Positions 46,450-56,475 are shown, counted from the first letter of the stretch. The stretch is 64,000 bases of DNA from Leptospiraceae bacterium (GCA_026418015.1 JAOACE010000008.1:248001-312000), one strand, 5' to 3'. A program made the numbers and translations. Notes: generated from the sequence alone by a model not told the origin.

Positions 46450-47943
46450 TTAATTTTCTTTTATGATTTTGATTTTATCTAATATTATTGGCAAAACATA
46501 GTCTTCAACATTTTGGTTCGAAAATGCTCTTTCGAAGTGATATTTTATTTTATTGTATACGATATCATTATTCAAAAAAGGTAAACCTAACATCGTCCAA
46601 AAATAAAAGGTTTTATCATCTTTAAGGTTGAGTAATGTACTAGAAAATACATCCAACTTCCCTTTGTAAAAATCTTCTATATCGTTAAGCCAATAGGTTT
46701 CGTAAAATTCGTTCAGAGATTCTTTTTGTCGAAAATTCCAACTAGAAAAATCCAATTGATAAAAAATTGGCGTAGATTGAATACTATCGCCATACAAAAA
46801 TTTTAACGAATATTGTTTCTTAAAAAGATCGATAACAGGAATTTGAGGATTTGACGTTAAATAGACATAAAATCGATTGAGCAATAATTCTAATATTTTG
46901 GTTTGTTCCTCTCGATTTCTTTTGTGATTAAAAACCGGTCGATCTTGAATGGTTTTAATAAAATTCAGATCGCGAAAAAAAGTTGGATAATATTCAAATG
47001 CGAAAGAAAAAATGCTTTTACGAATCACCTTCCCCTTTTGGATTTCGAAAGTATATCCAACCTCTTGATTTACCGTTGGAAAATTATACGAATAATGGGA
47101 TTTAACTTGATTTTCGTATTTGCAAAGAGTTTCTAAAGAAAATGGTGCAGAAATATGGAGTAAATCTTTACTTAGTTTTATGGGATAAATCATTCCTTGA
47201 CCTATATAAATTTTGATAAAATTTTTTAAACGATAAATGTTTTTCCACTGGGGATATTCCAGAAACTTTTCATATTCCCATTCGATTTCTTTTTTTCTTT
47301 TTTGGATATACAGACGAACTTTTTCTTTTCTTTTTTGGGTATCTTGCTCATCCGTTGATAAAAAAAATCCTTCTAGTTCGTTTCTAATGGCTAAATAGAT
47401 TCTATTTTCGTATTGCTTTTTTGTAAAGTTTCTGTACAAAAACTCATGATTTTCTTCTTCGTCTGGTATTGCACAATCTTCTTCGATAAAAATGACTTCT
47501 CTGTCGTTAGAAATAAACAACGTCATCACATCCCTTTCGTTTGTTTCGTAGGTAGGGTTAAAAGTTCTACCAAGAAATGTAATTCCCTCTAATTTTAAGG
47601 GTTCTTGATTTTTTAAAATATGGATTTGTGTTTTAAGTAGATAGTGTTTAAAAAGTGGTACCAAAAAACTTAAATTTTCGGGTAGAATAATCTCCGGGTT
47701 TTGCTTTTGATAAATCCAAAACAAAGAATAGGGATCCAGATGATCGCAATGAGGATGAGAAATATAAATAAAATCCAATTTGCCCAAAAAATTATCCGAA
47801 AAATTCCAAGTAGGGTTTCTTTGTAAAAAATCTCCAAAAGCAAAGTCTGTTAACCATACATCGTTTAAAATGCGTACAGTTTTCCTTTGAGAATTTTCGA
47901 GTTCTACGATAAATTGTGAATGTCCTAAAAAAGAGATTTTCAT
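46450..47943 (-). CDS. MBL-fold metallo-hydrolase-like protein
   Basis: A 497-residue protein. The N-terminal half has MKISFLGHSQFIVEL, IYISHPHCDHLDPYSL (the HxHxDH metal motif reads HPHCDH) and LKLEGITFLGRTFNPTYETN, consistent with an MBL fold; a later FIEEDCAIPD may give a metal Asp. The C-terminal half (about 250-497) is not recognised. No signal peptide. The ATG overlaps the stop of the upstream glycosyltransferase gene by one base (TGATG), so the two are translationally coupled and may act on the same glycan or nucleotide-sugar pathway. Substrate unknown. Confidence 0.72.
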   Translation of the reverse strand: MKISFLGHSQFIVELENSQRKTVRILNDVWLTDFAFGDFLQRNPTWNFSDNFLGKLDFIYISHPHCDHLDPYSLFWIYQKQNPEIILPENLSFLVPLFKHYLLKTQIHILKNQEPLKLEGITFLGRTFNPTYETNERDVMTLFISNDREVIFIEEDCAIPDEEENHEFLYRNFTKKQYENRIYLAIRNELEGFFLSTDEQDTQKRKEKVRLYIQKRKKEIEWEYEKFLEYPQWKNIYRLKNFIKIYIGQGMIYPIKLSKDLLHISAPFSLETLCKYENQVKSHYSYNFPTVNQEVGYTFEIQKGKVIRKSIFSFAFEYYPTFFRDLNFIKTIQDRPVFNHKRNREEQTKILELLLNRFYVYLTSNPQIPVIDLFKKQYSLKFLYGDSIQSTPIFYQLDFSSWNFRQKESLNEFYETYWLNDIEDFYKGKLDVFSSTLLNLKDDKTFYFWTMLGLPFLNNDIVYNKIKYHFERAFSNQNVEDYVLPIILDKIKIIKEN

Positions 47944-49100
47944 CAGTTAATTCGTTCCGAAATATTATAAATACTTCTTTCGATAGAAAATTCTTTTATT
48001 ATCTTTTCTTCTGCATATTGTCCCATCTTTGCTCTTAATTTAGGGTTTTCTATTAATTCTTTGATTTTATATGCCATACCTTCGTAATCTTCGTAATCCA
48101 AGATAAAACCTGTAATATTGTTTTGTATTACATCTTCTATCGCGGCTCCCATACCAGATACAGAAGGTAGAGAGGTAAACCCTGCTTCTAAAAGAGTTGT
48201 GCTATAACCAGAGTATTGATCCTTGGGCATACCACCTGGATGATAATATATATCCGAAAAATAGAATAAATATCCCAATTCCCTGTTGTTCAAAAAACCT
48301 GTTAATTTTATATAATTATCAAGATTGTATTGTCGGATTAATTCGTTTAAATAATGATATTCACTACCACTACCAGCGACAAACCAAATCATTTCTTCGA
48401 TGTTGATAAGTTTTTTTAGATGTTCTAATGTATAAACAATTCTATCTAAACGCTTTTTTTTTGTTAGGGGTCCAACAGTTAAGATTTTGTGCTTATTTTT
48501 ATGCTGATTTAGGAAGGATTTAAAATCGTCGCGAATTTTTTGTTTATTATCATTCCAACGAATATATAATCCAAAAGGTATTTTAACAAGTTGCTCTTGC
48601 GAAATCCCTTTAACCAATGCAAGCTCATAAAAATAATTTGTATAGATAAAAATATAGCGAGCATTTTTTAAGAACTTTAAAGTATTTAAGCGAAAAAACG
48701 AAATTGTCTCTAAATCAAAAGGATGTAAAATTACCGAATAGGGTATTTGCAAATTCATGATGGTCTGAAAGAGTAATTTGGTCGTTAAAGAAATATTTCC
48801 TAATAAAATATGTTTTACGTGATGATGTTCTTTAATATAATTTATTAATGCAATGATTTCTTTTAATTTATCTTTTTGGTTAAAAATATTGTTATTCGAA
48901 ACATCAAAGCGATATAAAGTCTTTTCGAAATGATTGTTAAAAAAATTCCATTCGTTTTCATCCACATATATATGATGATCAAAACATATTGTTATGATGT
49001 TATTTTCTTGCCAATTTTTGATAATTCCTACATGAAAGTTTTCTATTCCACCAGGATTGGGACCAAAGAAATCTGTAATAAAAATTATTTTTTCGTTCAT
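47943..49100 (-). CDS. GT4-type glycosyltransferase
   Basis: A 385-residue GT-B protein: DFFGPNPGGIENFHVGIIKN at the N-terminus, HILTVGPLTKKKRLDRIVYT at the nucleotide-sugar domain, and a C-terminal YHPGGMPKDQYSGYSTTLLE then AGFTSLPSVSG. Family members transfer sugars in envelope glycan or glycolipid synthesis. Odd: in the usual E-x7-E pair the second Glu (LLEAG) is kept, but Ser replaces the first (SGYSTTLLE), which may affect donor binding. Coupled to the MBL-fold gene; divergent from the lipoprotein at 49165. Confidence 0.8.
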   Translation of the reverse strand: MNEKIIFITDFFGPNPGGIENFHVGIIKNWQENNIITICFDHHIYVDENEWNFFNNHFEKTLYRFDVSNNNIFNQKDKLKEIIALINYIKEHHHVKHILLGNISLTTKLLFQTIMNLQIPYSVILHPFDLETISFFRLNTLKFLKNARYIFIYTNYFYELALVKGISQEQLVKIPFGLYIRWNDNKQKIRDDFKSFLNQHKNKHKILTVGPLTKKKRLDRIVYTLEHLKKLINIEEMIWFVAGSGSEYHYLNELIRQYNLDNYIKLTGFLNNRELGYLFYFSDIYYHPGGMPKDQYSGYSTTLLEAGFTSLPSVSGMGAAIEDVIQNNITGFILDYEDYEGMAYKIKELIENPKLRAKMGQYAEEKIIKEFSIERSIYNISERIN

Positions 49101-49164
49101 ATCAAAATAAACAACTAAAAAAAAATCGAATATTTTTTGCTTAAAACCACATATTATATTATGT

Positions 49165-52011
49165 ATGAAAAATCAATTACATATTATAATATATAATTTT
49201 TGGGTATTTGCTTATGTTTTGTTAATTTTGTTTTTCGATTGTAAAAAAAACCCAAAAGTTTCTTTTTTGTTAAACAATGATGCAAAATCCAATTCTTTTT
49301 ACGAAATTCGATTTCTTCAAAAAACACCAAAAGAATTAGAAGAACTTCCCTTCGAAACTATCCTATTACCCAAAGAATATAATCAAATTGGCATACCTAC
49401 AAACCAAAGACCCTATTTTTCTTCTGATGGCTGCTTTTATTATCTTGATCCGTTTTATTATTACAACGAGTTTGGATTAGTTGTTAAATACTGCCATAGA
49501 GAAATTCTCGAAAATTTTGATCAATTGAATTATTTAATCAATCATATAGACAACGAACTTAAAATCCCATTAAGTACAAATACGATTAAGGTTCAAAAAA
49601 CGACAATAAATCAACTGGAAAAAGAAAATTATGTATTAATCTATAATACATTTTTGGAAAGTAGTATTTCCGAAAAATTAAAAAATCTTAAAACTTCGTA
49701 TTACTTTTATTCCCAGAAATTTTTTAAAAAACAAGATACTTTTTTACCTAAGCGATTTTACGAAACAGAATATGCAATCCTCATTAAAAACCAAGAAATT
49801 AATTTTTTATACAAAATAGAAAATAAACTAGTAATTATAACAATAAAAGACATAACTTTTTTAAACGATTTATTAAATTTATTTTATAAATTAAATATAA
49901 ATTTTACAACAACTTTTAAAACATCAAAAGATATATATCTTGACATGATTCTATTCAATAAGAAACAACTAGAAAAAATCCGTCTTGCATCATTAGAAAA
50001 TTTTGTAGTATTGTACAATCCCAAAAATCAATCGTATAGTTTTCTTTTTCCTTATAGCTATCTGATATTTGATCTAAACGAAACCGAACATTCCATATCA
50101 AAAAGTGACTTAACAATTTATTTCCAAGATTCTTACAACTTTAAGATAAATCATCAAGGTATAATATCAGAGAATTGGATGTTCTATGATGGTTTTTATA
50201 AACCAAACGAAATCTGTTTATGGAAAGAATGCTCGATAAAGGATTTGGATAGAAGTATATTTACCCTTAAAACAGAAACAAACTGCACATTAGAAGATTT
50301 TGTTTTAACAGAAATCAATCCTTGGGGAATCGTAGAAAACAATCAAACTTCCAGTTATGGTAAATTTATCGAAATCAAGAGCAATCAAAATTGCGATAAC
50401 AACACAAATCAGATTTATTTAAGTATAAACGATGTCCTTATTTCTTTGCCGAAAGAAATCAAAGATATCGTATATTTATTTTCTGCTTCGAATCAATATT
50501 ACTTTTACGAAAATCAAATCGTCAATTTTAATATAACTTCTTTTAAAATAAATCAATCGATAAAATTAAAACGTTTTTTCCCTTTCGAAGAAAGATTGTT
50601 ATTTTCTGGAATTGAGGATCAAAATTCTAGTTTTATCTACGGTGATTCTAAAAACAAAATTTTTAAAAAAATACATTCGATTAAAGTATTGTCGAAGGAT
50701 GAGTGGGAATTTCATTCTACTTTTTGTAAAGGCACACAAAATTGTGAGGATTATGCATTCTCTCCTGGATACGAAGATACACCTAAACAAGATAATTATG
50801 AATGTAGTATCTCCGAATTATTGATTGGTGGTCCATTTGATTCGAACAACAAAAGAATTCCCGAAGATGAATTTATTGAAATAGATTGCCAAAGTAAACA
50901 AAATATTAATAAAAATTTTATTAATATTATTTATAAAAATAATTATAAATATTATTATTTTCCGTCACCAAAAATTCCTAGAAGATTTTTGTTATTACAC
51001 GATAAACCTAAATGCATCCAACCAGAAAATTATATTGTTGTAAGCACTTTAACCATCCCAAATTCAATGAGCGAATATAGAACATCAAACCAAAAAATTC
51101 GCATCGGTAAGTACGAACTAAAACATTTTATTCATACAGATTTTCCAAAATCCCTAAATTACATAAAAAATTATGATTTTCTCTTGCCAACAGATACAAG
51201 CGAAAACTTCCATAATTGCAGAGGGTATGCAACTCCCGAAAAAAATAACAAGCCAATTCCTTATTTATACATAAACGATTATAGCGGACAAACTATTACA
51301 AGTATTTTTGAGCAACCATACCAAGTAAAAATCTATAACGAAAATAATACACTCATAGAAGAACGAATCATATCACCAAACCAAACATTTGGAATTAATA
51401 CGAATTTTTCTTATCCTTATCAAAGAAGAATCTTGAAATTTGTCATCAATAACTCCGTAGAACAATACATAGAAATTTTTAACGAAAAACCTTTGTGTTT
51501 TATAGACTCTTTGTACATCGATTCTCCAGAATCACTTCGTATCTGCTTTCTAGAAGATGGAGACTACAAACTCTACTTAAAAGACAATAGCACAGAAATA
51601 AGGATTTTACCTTATAAAAATAAATTTCTTAATCCCATCATAGAAACTAATTATCTGGATAATCTAGAAAAAAATTATTATAAAACCAAAAAACACGAAT
51701 GTATTGTATTGATTGAACCTACTTCAACAATTAGAGAATTTTATTTAAAGCCACCCAAGGAACCATTTATCGATGTTTATCTTACTACCGCGGATAAAAA
51801 TAAAATTGGCAATGGATTAAGTAATAATGAATACATAGAAATATATACATATATTGATAATCAAAAGATTTCTTTATGTTCGTATGGTTTTCCAGAATTC
51901 AAACTTGCTCCTTTCGAAATAAAAAACCAAGAGCTTATTCTTCATCATCACTATTTTAAAGATAACTCTTTTTATTTTGGCTTGAACTACTTTGACGGAG
52001 AAATCCAATGA
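49165..52011 (+). CDS. large lipoprotein with three lamin-tail-like motifs
   Basis: A 948-residue exported lipoprotein: hydrophobic signal then LFFDCKKNP (Cys26). The mature part is mostly beta and Tyr/Asn-rich. Three segments share the LTD hallmark of an ISE-like strand followed by an acidic FIEI-like strand: FVLTEINPWG ... GKFIEIK (about 377-402), CSISELLIGG ... DEFIEIDC (about 546-575), and VYLTTADKN ... NEYIEIYT (about 874-896). LTDs in bacteria are extracellular binding modules often next to nucleases or PLD-like enzymes. Overlaps the next gene by 4 bases. LTD call is by eye. Confidence 0.6.
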   Translation: MKNQLHIIIYNFWVFAYVLLILFFDCKKNPKVSFLLNNDAKSNSFYEIRFLQKTPKELEELPFETILLPKEYNQIGIPTNQRPYFSSDGCFYYLDPFYYYNEFGLVVKYCHREILENFDQLNYLINHIDNELKIPLSTNTIKVQKTTINQLEKENYVLIYNTFLESSISEKLKNLKTSYYFYSQKFFKKQDTFLPKRFYETEYAILIKNQEINFLYKIENKLVIITIKDITFLNDLLNLFYKLNINFTTTFKTSKDIYLDMILFNKKQLEKIRLASLENFVVLYNPKNQSYSFLFPYSYLIFDLNETEHSISKSDLTIYFQDSYNFKINHQGIISENWMFYDGFYKPNEICLWKECSIKDLDRSIFTLKTETNCTLEDFVLTEINPWGIVENNQTSSYGKFIEIKSNQNCDNNTNQIYLSINDVLISLPKEIKDIVYLFSASNQYYFYENQIVNFNITSFKINQSIKLKRFFPFEERLLFSGIEDQNSSFIYGDSKNKIFKKIHSIKVLSKDEWEFHSTFCKGTQNCEDYAFSPGYEDTPKQDNYECSISELLIGGPFDSNNKRIPEDEFIEIDCQSKQNINKNFINIIYKNNYKYYYFPSPKIPRRFLLLHDKPKCIQPENYIVVSTLTIPNSMSEYRTSNQKIRIGKYELKHFIHTDFPKSLNYIKNYDFLLPTDTSENFHNCRGYATPEKNNKPIPYLYINDYSGQTITSIFEQPYQVKIYNENNTLIEERIISPNQTFGINTNFSYPYQRRILKFVINNSVEQYIEIFNEKPLCFIDSLYIDSPESLRICFLEDGDYKLYLKDNSTEIRILPYKNKFLNPIIETNYLDNLEKNYYKTKKHECIVLIEPTSTIREFYLKPPKEPFIDVYLTTADKNKIGNGLSNNEYIEIYTYIDNQKISLCSYGFPEFKLAPFEIKNQELILHHHYFKDNSFYFGLNYFDGEIQ

Positions 52012-53384
52012 TGCGATATATAATAATTTTTTTATTGAGTTTTTCTAGCATTTGGGGGGAAAATTTTTACTTCCAAACGGGCTTTTTTTTAAACCATATT
52101 CTATCTTATTATAAAGAAGCTCAACAAAAAGAAATTCCTATACAAAATATTTTTAACGTTGGCATTCCATTAAACATAAAATTTTCGAGGGATTATTCCC
52201 TCTTTTCTTTAAATCAGATCTATTGGTTTAACATCGACATAAAAGAAGATAAAGAAGTCTTATACCGAAAAGATAATGACAATAAACCCAAGTTCTATTT
52301 GTACCATAGAGACAATACCTTTGGGGGTATATACTATCAAAACATCTTTCTACTTATTGGTTATATAAACCCATACGAAAGTTTATTCAATCAAACTTCG
52401 TATCCTTTGATTCAATACGTATTTCCTAGTGTAGATTTTCGAATTGATTTAGAAAGTCATATTCTAACAATATCGCCTTATTTTATCTACGATAAAGAAC
52501 AAATCTTTTTTAAAGAAGACGAAGAATACAATAAAATCGTGAATCATTATTATATTCAAGAAATACAAAAAAAAGAAAACAAAAACTTAAACAAAAATTA
52601 TAAATTACATTATACATTTTTAAGTTCCTACATCGATTTTAACTTTGGTTATTATTTTATTGATCAAAAAAATATTTACTCCAACATAAAAAATATTATT
52701 CAAATGAATTTTTATGAATATGCACTTTTACTACATTCGAAGTATTTCTTTTTAAAAGGACATATTTCTAAAAGCGATGGAACATTTTATAAGGCAAATC
52801 AATTCTATAAAATTGATGGTTATAAGTACAAGGTTGGGATACTAATTCGTTATGAGCCTTTTTATTTATTATTAGAAGGAGCAAAAACAACCAAATCCAA
52901 ATGGAATTATTTAACCAATCGATGGGAATATTTTGGATATACCTCGATTTTCGACGAATTTCTTCTAACACCACAATTAAGTACTACTTATAGAATCAAT
53001 CCTCAATACCAAATTTGCTATAACCCAGAAGATATATGCGAAGGTATTTCTTTTATAGATAACGAAAATCATTTTATCTTACCAGCAGATACACTCTATC
53101 TTAAAGCCAAATACAATTTTACTTTTTTAGAATTGATACTTCGTGTAGGATACATAAAAAAAGAAATTATCACCCAAAACCTTTTTGATATAAATAATAT
53201 TCGATTATTCGAAAAAAACGAAGACAAAAAAATTACTCATTACTTAGAACCAGCATTAGAAATTTTGTTTAAATACCAAAAATCAAAGTTTCTTTTATCT
53301 TATTCTGAACTCTACAAAAAACAAGAAAAAAATTATAAATATATTTCTAAAAATTTTCATCTATTTTTTATCTATTATATTTAG
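52008..53384 (+). CDS. exported beta-rich protein, possible outer-membrane barrel
   Basis: A 458-residue protein with signal peptide MRYIIIFLLSFSSIWGEN. The mature region is rich in aromatic-ended amphipathic strands (FYFQTGFFLNHILSYY, YSLFSLNQIYWFNIDI, YKVGILIRYEPFYLLLEGA, LSTTYRINPQYQICYNPE) spaced like beta-barrel hairpins, and it ends in an aromatic HLFFIYYI, as porins end. This suggests, but does not prove, an outer-membrane barrel. It overlaps the LTD lipoprotein gene by ATGATG and precedes the PLD lipoprotein by 8 bases. No homologous family recognised. Confidence 0.5.
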   Translation: MMRYIIIFLLSFSSIWGENFYFQTGFFLNHILSYYKEAQQKEIPIQNIFNVGIPLNIKFSRDYSLFSLNQIYWFNIDIKEDKEVLYRKDNDNKPKFYLYHRDNTFGGIYYQNIFLLIGYINPYESLFNQTSYPLIQYVFPSVDFRIDLESHILTISPYFIYDKEQIFFKEDEEYNKIVNHYYIQEIQKKENKNLNKNYKLHYTFLSSYIDFNFGYYFIDQKNIYSNIKNIIQMNFYEYALLLHSKYFFLKGHISKSDGTFYKANQFYKIDGYKYKVGILIRYEPFYLLLEGAKTTKSKWNYLTNRWEYFGYTSIFDEFLLTPQLSTTYRINPQYQICYNPEDICEGISFIDNENHFILPADTLYLKAKYNFTFLELILRVGYIKKEIITQNLFDINNIRLFEKNEDKKITHYLEPALEILFKYQKSKFLLSYSELYKKQEKNYKYISKNFHLFFIYYI

Positions 53385-53392
53385 GAGGTTTT

Positions 53393-55084
53393 ATGAAGTT
53401 TATTTTAATAATCTTAATAATATTTTTGTCCTGTAAGAAACCCGATCCATTAGACGTTTTTAACAATCTCTTATTGCAAAATAAAAGAATTGAGTATTAT
53501 TTTTCTAACCCTTATGATAGCATAAACAACGATAAAATCAAAAAAGAAATTCTTGATGTTATCTTAAATGCAAAAGAGAATCTATATATATTCTGCTACG
53601 AACTACAAGAAGAAGATATCGTTCATGCTATTTATGAACAATATAAGAAAGGTATAAAAATCAAAATTATTGGTTCCAAAGATCAAACTTATGATTTGTT
53701 AAATCATTATAAAATTCCCTTCGAAATAAGACAAGATACCCAATTGCAACACATCAAAATGATTCTTTCGGATTATACAACCCTATTTGCTGGAACAGGA
53801 AACTTTACAAAAAGTGATATTTATTATAATTCTAATTTATTTTTTAAAATTCCTCTACCCAAAGAAATGGGAAATCTTATCATAAAAAAATTTTATTATT
53901 TGGACTACCCCTATCCTATTATAATTTATAGCGATTTTTACAAAATCAAAATTCTTCAATCACCAGAAAATGGTAAAGAAATCCAAAGTATTATCAATAA
54001 TTCCATTTTAAATGCAAAACAAAATATTTCTTTTTATCTATATAGTTTTTACGATCCCACTATAATGAATAGTTTGGTTTATAAGAACGAAAATTCTTGG
54101 ATGATTTCTGGTATAGTAGACAAAACTACATTAGATAACAATCCATTTTTGGAAGAAGTCATCAACTACATAAATATTTATAAAGAGAATTTTGATTTTC
54201 AGTTCCAAGATAATCATGCCGTTAATCGAGGAGGAAAATTGCACCATAAAACATTCTTAATCGATGATTTTCTATTAACAGGTTCATATAATATGAGTAT
54301 CAATGCACGCGACAATAATGCAGAAATCTTTTTTTGGATAGAAGATCCTTTAAATATTTCTATGATCAAGAAAAAATATAGAGAACTTTATCAATATGCA
54401 TCGATCACTGTGCCAAAACAAAAAATAATGATTATAAACGATTCTTATATAGACAATACATTTTGTCAGGAAACCGCAGGTAATAATTTTTATCTACAAG
54501 GCAAAAATGCCTTTTTCTTTGTAGAATATATAAAAAGCGCCTCTTGTCCCAACCGAAGTTCTTATTCTTCTGGTATTGTGTCTAGTTCGAGTGATGGATT
54601 TATCTATATAATAGGAGATAGCTTAAAAGATTTTAATTCCCAAAAATTGCATAGAAAAAACCCAAATTTTTTGGGTTGTAATGATGTCTTTTGTGATCCT
54701 TGCGAAATCAATGATTGTAATTTTATAAATTTATTTAACATAAATTTTAATACAAGATTCTTTATCTTAAAAGAAGATTTATCTTTGGAGAATCCTTTTT
54801 ATTTATGGGATGGAACAAAATTTTTAAAAATCAAAATCGATTCAAAACAATTCATAGACGATAAATATTATTATTTCTTTAGAGTCGTGAACTTAAACGA
54901 TACACCATACACCAATACAGTTAGTAGTGGTATTCTGTTCTATACTTCTAAAAACCAATTATTATTTTCCTGTTTTTATAAGACAGAACTAAGAAATAAC
55001 CTAAAAACCTTTTTAAATTTAATGGAATGGTATAACGAAAAATACTTGTATTTATTGAATCAATGCACAAAAATTACCTTATAA
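53393..55084 (+). CDS. phospholipase D-like lipoprotein with two HKD motifs
   Basis: A 563-residue lipoprotein: signal ending FLSCKKPD (Cys14). First PLD domain has QHIKMILSDYTTLFAGTGNF (H-x-K-x4-D); second has KLHHKTFLIDDFLLTGSYNM with the HxK...GSxN signature. Two HKD motifs in one chain make a complete PLD active site for phosphodiesterase or phosphatidyl transfer. The C-terminal ~190 residues, with cysteines at CNDVFCDPCEINDC, form an extra exported domain I do not recognise. Preceded by GGAGG. Sits between the barrel-like protein and another exported protein; it probably acts in the periplasm or on the surface. Substrate unknown. Confidence 0.83.
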   Translation: MKFILIILIIFLSCKKPDPLDVFNNLLLQNKRIEYYFSNPYDSINNDKIKKEILDVILNAKENLYIFCYELQEEDIVHAIYEQYKKGIKIKIIGSKDQTYDLLNHYKIPFEIRQDTQLQHIKMILSDYTTLFAGTGNFTKSDIYYNSNLFFKIPLPKEMGNLIIKKFYYLDYPYPIIIYSDFYKIKILQSPENGKEIQSIINNSILNAKQNISFYLYSFYDPTIMNSLVYKNENSWMISGIVDKTTLDNNPFLEEVINYINIYKENFDFQFQDNHAVNRGGKLHHKTFLIDDFLLTGSYNMSINARDNNAEIFFWIEDPLNISMIKKKYRELYQYASITVPKQKIMIINDSYIDNTFCQETAGNNFYLQGKNAFFFVEYIKSASCPNRSSYSSGIVSSSSDGFIYIIGDSLKDFNSQKLHRKNPNFLGCNDVFCDPCEINDCNFINLFNINFNTRFFILKEDLSLENPFYLWDGTKFLKIKIDSKQFIDDKYYYFFRVVNLNDTPYTNTVSSGILFYTSKNQLLFSCFYKTELRNNLKTFLNLMEWYNEKYLYLLNQCTKITL

Positions 55085-55797
55085 TGAAAAAACTATTATT
55101 GATTTTTATTATACTTTTAAAACCAGTTTTTTCGGATGATTTTATTCATATATATTATTATCCATTAAAATATGATTCCAACAAAATCGATACGATAAAA
55201 AAATATTATAATATATTCTACGAACACGAAAAATCTATACATAGCAAATCCAAAGAACAGAGTATTTTTATTTTAAATTATTTTCCCAAAGAAGAACCCA
55301 TCGATAATTATTTATATATTCTAAAAAATTTTTATTATGATTTTATGAATTATTTTGATCAAGAAGAAGAATCACTTAAAGAATTTAAAGAAAAACTTTA
55401 TTGTTTTAATTGTTTAGAAAAAAATAGTTATATATATAATAAATTTAAACCTATCTTTCTTAATAACATCAAAATGATGACTCTATTTTTTAAAAATTGT
55501 AAAATCATCGAAGAAGAACTAAAAAAATTCTTGTACTTAAACGAAGATACGAATTTATGGATTTTCGCATTCCCCGAAGATAATTGCGAATTAAATATAT
55601 TAAAAGAATTTTATAAAGAAAAAAATATATTTATTATACTAACTATGAAAGAGAATCAAGAATTTTATAAGCAAGGAAAAAATATATTTTTTTGTAAAGT
55701 ATACAATAATATATGTTACATAAAGATAAAATTTAGAGAAGGAGAGCTTTTAAACCTCCATCAATTTTTTATTAAAATAGATCAATATTATGAATAA
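55084..55797 (+). CDS. exported protein of unknown function
   Basis: About 237 residues from ATG 55084, which overlaps the PLD stop as TAATG; an earlier in-frame start at 55063 would only add seven polar residues before the signal. Signal MKKLLLIFIILLKPVFSD is followed by a mature part rich in Tyr, Phe, Lys, Asn and Glu, mostly helical, with five cysteines in LYCFNCLEKN, FFKNCKI and EDNCELN that might pair. No known domain. Fourth exported gene of the operon; it overlaps coaE by 8 bases. Confidence 0.6.
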   Translation: MKKLLLIFIILLKPVFSDDFIHIYYYPLKYDSNKIDTIKKYYNIFYEHEKSIHSKSKEQSIFILNYFPKEEPIDNYLYILKNFYYDFMNYFDQEEESLKEFKEKLYCFNCLEKNSYIYNKFKPIFLNNIKMMTLFFKNCKIIEEELKKFLYLNEDTNLWIFAFPEDNCELNILKEFYKEKNIFIILTMKENQEFYKQGKNIFFCKVYNNICYIKIKFREGELLNLHQFFIKIDQYYE

Positions 55798-56467
55798 TTT
55801 AAAAAATTTATTTAATTTAGAATACGAAAAAGTTCCCGAAAAATTTCCTTGGAAAAAAAATTCCTATCTTATAGGGTTAACTGGAACACTTGCAGCTGGA
55901 AAAAGTACTGCTTCGGAAATTTTTAAAAATCATCATTGTACTGTATTAAATGCTGATGATATTGCAAAAAAAATGTATTTAAGACCAGAAATAAAAAAAA
56001 TCATTATTGACAAATTTGGTGAAGAAAGTTATGATGGTACAGATAAAGTCAATTTAAAATATTTATCTAAAAAAATATTTAGTAAAAAAGAAAATGTCCA
56101 ATGGATTAACCATCTTTTACATCCATTGGTAAAAGAAGAAATAAAACAATATTTAAAAAATGCAAAGACGGGGGAAATCATTCTTTATGATGTGCCATTA
56201 TTGTTTGAAAGTAATTCTCACAAAGAAAATGATTATGATCTTATCATTGTTGTTGATGCTCCAATCGAATTGAGGAAAAAAAGAGCTTTTGAAAGAAACC
56301 AATGGACAGAAGAAGAATTTATGTTAAGAGAAAAGAATCAAATGGATCCTTCTACAAAAAAAATGCTTGCAAATTGTGTTTTATGGAACGATCAAGATAA
56401 AGAAACACTTGAAAAAAAGATATTATATTTAATAGAACAAATACAAAAAAATCAACCCAAAAGATGA
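55790..56467 (+). CDS. coaE: dephospho-CoA kinase
   Basis: Phosphorylates dephospho-CoA to coenzyme A, the final step of the pathway. Walker A LIGLTGTLAAGKSTASEIF, then LNADDIAKKMY, HPLVKEEIKQYL, LYDVPLLFES and the C-terminal RAFERNQWTEEEFMLREKNQ are all family blocks. Length 225 includes about 20 extra N-terminal residues before the P-loop strand. It overlaps the exported-protein gene by 8 bases and precedes the SPOR gene by 8. Its place in an envelope operon is probably incidental. Confidence 0.92.
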   Translation: MNNLKNLFNLEYEKVPEKFPWKKNSYLIGLTGTLAAGKSTASEIFKNHHCTVLNADDIAKKMYLRPEIKKIIIDKFGEESYDGTDKVNLKYLSKKIFSKKENVQWINHLLHPLVKEEIKQYLKNAKTGEIILYDVPLLFESNSHKENDYDLIIVVDAPIELRKKRAFERNQWTEEEFMLREKNQMDPSTKKMLANCVLWNDQDKETLEKKILYLIEQIQKNQPKR

Positions 56468-56475
56468 GGTAAAAT

